Below are positions 62,099 to 64,000 of a stretch of DNA of 64,000 bases, in pieces. This DNA comes from Algoriphagus marincola DSM 16067 (GTDB lineage Bacteria; Bacteroidota; Bacteroidia; Cytophagales; Cyclobacteriaceae). The translations under genes and the position numbers were made by a program. The stretch spans positions 310,001 through 374,000 of the forward strand of contig NZ_AUBU01000006.1 of assembly GCF_000429405.1 (NCBI RefSeq), read 5' to 3'. The notes beneath the pieces were generated by a model. It was given only the letters and a program-made list of their open reading frames with translations, had not been told where the DNA came from and made no database searches. Position 1 is the stretch's first letter, and each line of letters opens with the position of its first letter.

Positions 62099-63651
62099 AC
62101 TTTTAGTTCTATTTCCTCTCCAGATTCATCTTCGAATCTGTATTCCGTCACCGGTAGGGAAGAGTCTTTGATCAGTTTTATCCATTTGTAATATTTGAAA
62201 AACCACTTGACCCTTCGGCTCATGATGCCTTGGGTAAAGTAGGCATGCAGATATGGATGCAGTCCGATTTGGACTTTAGCTATATTCTGCATAGTCAGCA
62301 GGTGCTCCAGGTCTTTCTCCAGTTTGTCCGCCACCAAAATGGAAGCTTGAATCTTGCCGGTGCCATTGCAGGCAGGGCAAACTTCTTTAGTGACAATATT
62401 GACCTCTGGACGAACACGCTGACGGGTGATTTGCATCAATCCGAATTTTGTCAGCGGTAGCACGGTGTGTTTGGACCGGTCTGCCTTTAGCTCGTTTTTC
62501 ATCGCATCGTAGATGGCCTTTTTGTTTTCGGCCCGCTTCATATCGATAAAATCGACTACGATGATACCTCCCATATCCCGGAGGCGGAGCTGTCTTGCGA
62601 TCTCTTTGGCTGCAACCATATTGGTCTTCAAAGCGGTAGATTCTTGGTCGCTTTCCTGATTGGATTTATTGCCACTATTGACGTCAATGACATGGAGCGC
62701 TTCTGTGTGCTCAATGATCACATAGCCTCCTTGTGGTAAGCTGACCGTCTGTCCAAACAGACTTTTGATCTGTTTTTCGATCCCAAAACTTTCAAATAAT
62801 TTAGCTTTACCGTTGTAAAGCTTGACAATTTTTTCTTTTTCAGGAGCTATTGTCCTGATGTAGGATTTAATCTGATCGTAGGTAGATTCTTCTTCTACGG
62901 TGATTGCATCGAAGGATTCATTGAGCAGGTCTCTCACTAGTGAGGAGGCCATACTCATCTCTCCAATAATTTTGTCGCGACTCTTGGCTTTTAGCAGCTT
63001 TTTCATCCCTTCTTCCCAATTGTTGAGAAGGTTTCGAAGGTCTTTGTCCAGTTCGGTGACTGATTGACCTTCGGCCACAGTACGGATGATTACTCCGAAG
63101 TTGGCAGGTTTGATAGAAGTGATAAGCCTCAAAAGCCTTTTTCTCTCGTCACTGCTCCGAATTTTTTTGGATACATTGACTGTATCTGAGAATGGAACGA
63201 GAACGAGGTAGCGACCAGGAAGAGAGAGCTCACAAGATAGTCGGGGGCCTTTCGTTGAAATAGGTTCTTTGACAACCTGTACGAGCACTTGGTTATTTTT
63301 AGACAGGATGTTAGAAATCTTTCCAATCTTGTCTATTTCCGGCTCGTTTTCAAAGCCCTTCAGGTTGTAATTCGAATAATTGTTGTTGCGCACCATTTTA
63401 GTGAACTTCTGCAAGCTTCGAATATTGGGACCCATGTCTTGGTAGTGAAGGAAGGCATCTTTTTCGTAGCCGACATCAATGAAAGCTGCATTCAGCCCAT
63501 TGACTATTTTCCTTACCGTGCCAAGGTAGATGTCTCCTACTTTAAACTGATTGTCTACACCTTCTGAGTGCAGTTCAACCAAGCTTTTGTCCTGAAGGAG
63601 GGCAATCCGACTTCCGTTTTGAGCAGAATCAATTAACAATTCCGTACTCAA
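62080..63651 (-). CDS. rng: Rne/Rng family ribonuclease (RNase G type)
   Basis: 523 aa, the size of RNase G rather than full RNase E. S1-like domain (DIYLGTVRKIVNGLNAAFIDVGYEKDAFLH), catalytic DNase-I-like core with Asp residues in LHVIDVNSG and IIVVDFIDM, and the Zn-link CPACNG at about residue 430. Single-strand endonuclease for rRNA maturation and mRNA decay. The AURKAIP1-type gene and a TPR protein gene lie upstream on the same strand. Confidence 0.96.
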   Translation of the reverse strand: MSTELLIDSAQNGSRIALLQDKSLVELHSEGVDNQFKVGDIYLGTVRKIVNGLNAAFIDVGYEKDAFLHYQDMGPNIRSLQKFTKMVRNNNYSNYNLKGFENEPEIDKIGKISNILSKNNQVLVQVVKEPISTKGPRLSCELSLPGRYLVLVPFSDTVNVSKKIRSSDERKRLLRLITSIKPANFGVIIRTVAEGQSVTELDKDLRNLLNNWEEGMKKLLKAKSRDKIIGEMSMASSLVRDLLNESFDAITVEEESTYDQIKSYIRTIAPEKEKIVKLYNGKAKLFESFGIEKQIKSLFGQTVSLPQGGYVIIEHTEALHVIDVNSGNKSNQESDQESTALKTNMVAAKEIARQLRLRDMGGIIVVDFIDMKRAENKKAIYDAMKNELKADRSKHTVLPLTKFGLMQITRQRVRPEVNIVTKEVCPACNGTGKIQASILVADKLEKDLEHLLTMQNIAKVQIGLHPYLHAYFTQGIMSRRVKWFFKYYKWIKLIKDSSLPVTEYRFEDESGEEIELKVKSETE

Positions 63652-63693
63652 AATCTAGTCTTATACTATGTAAATGAACGTGTGTTTTTGTCT

Positions 63694-63732
63694 AAAAACG
63701 GGTATAAGAAGAAGTGTATTACTTCTTCTTAT
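63694..63732 (-). terminator. Hairpin terminator overlapping the AURKAIP1-type gene end
   Basis: Minus strand ATAAGAAGAAGT / ACTTCTTCTTAT, perfect 12-bp stem with a 5-nt loop containing part of the stop codon, and TTTTT five bases later. Confidence 0.8.
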
Positions 63733-63808
63733 GTCTGTTTTTTCTTAGTCTTTTCTTACGCTTGTGCGTAGAGATCTTATGTCTTTTTCTTTTTTTTCCG
63801 CAAGGCAT
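63719..63808 (-). CDS. AURKAIP1/COX24-type tiny basic ribosomal protein
   Basis: 29 aa, too small for ordinary gene finding, read by hand: MPCGKKRKRHKISTHKRKK then RLRKNRHKKK. This is the near-invariant AURKAIP1/COX24 domain peptide of Bacteroidota, related to mitochondrial mS38 and the actinobacterial bS22, which bind the small ribosomal subunit. Over half of the residues are Lys or Arg. Its last codons form one arm of the terminator hairpin. It lies between a TPR gene and rng. Confidence 0.88.
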   Translation of the reverse strand: MPCGKKRKRHKISTHKRKKRLRKNRHKKK

Positions 63809-63840
63809 AGTCTTGTTGTTTTAAAGTGATACAATTTTAT

Positions 63841-64000
63841 TTAGAGCCTATCCAGGTAGCTTTGCACACTTTCCAGAATCATCGCATCCTGTGTCATGTC
63901 CTTCACTGCTTCGAATTGAGCCCTTGCTTTATTTCTTTGATTGGCTTCGAAATAGCTTACACCTAAGTAAAACTGCCCCTGAAGATTGTCAGGGTGATAG
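63841..64000 (-). CDS. TPR protein, C-terminal part (runs off the right edge)
   Basis: Only 52 codons and the stop are visible: YHPDNLQGQFYLGVSYFEAN and KARAQFEAVKDMTQDAMILE, one to two tetratricopeptide-like repeats ending SYLDRL. The rest of the gene lies beyond the window. Minus strand, upstream of the AURKAIP1-type gene. Confidence 0.75.
   Translation of the reverse strand, partial: YHPDNLQGQFYLGVSYFEANQRNKARAQFEAVKDMTQDAMILESVQSYLDRL

Overview
The window looks like chromosomal DNA of a Bacteroidota member, most likely order Cytophagales and close to Algoriphagus/Cyclobacteriaceae. The evidence is a T9SS C-terminal sorting domain, TonB-dependent receptors with carboxypeptidase-like N-terminal domains, DUF4270, DUF4221 and DUF2490 proteins, a CrtD-type carotenoid desaturase, the 29-residue AURKAIP1/COX24-type basic protein, near absence of Shine-Dalgarno sequences, and several TAnnTTTGY (-7) promoter boxes typical of the phylum. 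No rRNA, tRNA, CRISPR, IS element or prophage was seen. The species call is inference.

Layout. 1-6.1 kb: panC-panD-flippase-like operon (minus), divergent from a half-length glycogen-synthase-like gene, a DUF4270 lipoprotein and glmS. 6.2-10.3 kb: membrane protein, Kazal-type lipoprotein, prfA, GNAT acetyltransferase, and a trans-sulfuration PLP enzyme with a palindrome in its leader. 10.5-18.6 kb: a 942-aa secreted YCF48/PKD/T9SS protein (minus), then a plus-strand run: DUF3365 haem lipoprotein, cysteine-less SUMF1-like protein, Tat-exported Gfo/Idh/MocA oxidoreductase, Tat-exported sugar isomerase-like protein, YCF48-like lipoprotein. 18.9-28.4 kb: lone HisA-like barrel lacking its usual catalytic Asp, small secreted protein, csaA, S10 peptidase; then minus-strand housekeeping (GH3-like adenylase, lptB, recJ, small membrane protein, prmA, tpiA) and recX (+).

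28.4-29.3 kb is a small accessory patch: noncoding DNA with an 18-bp direct repeat, a frameshifted fragment of a second carotenoid desaturase, and a DUF433/DUF5615 toxin-antitoxin pair. 29.3-39.7 kb: crtD-like gene, glyS, a GMC oxidoreductase with its Tat small subunit, a GH29 fucosidase, a TonB receptor and a Rieske protein. 39.8-50.3 kb: duplicated-domain secreted protein, cysteine desulfurase and glmM (one operon), small Cys-rich membrane protein and mazG from abutting divergent promoters, a coiled-coil/MORN-like secreted protein coupled to a DUF2490 barrel, a CLC antiporter resembling the fluoride-type clade, a TIGR01777 epimerase, and three tandem PLDc_N mini-membrane proteins.

50.4-64 kb: M14 peptidase, secreted amidohydrolase, a HigBA module, then a co-directional TonB receptor / helical protein / LytS kinase / LytTR regulator / membrane protein / DUF4221 lipoprotein cluster, and finally, on the minus strand, a TPR protein (partial), the 29-aa AURKAIP1-type gene and rng.

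No single large novel defence or biosynthetic system stands out. The most unusual items are the HisA-like protein with Asp replaced by Trp, the KTGG-less half glycogen synthase next to panC, the desaturase remnant beside a toxin-antitoxin pair, the PLDc_N triplet, and terminator hairpins folded into the 3' ends of genes.
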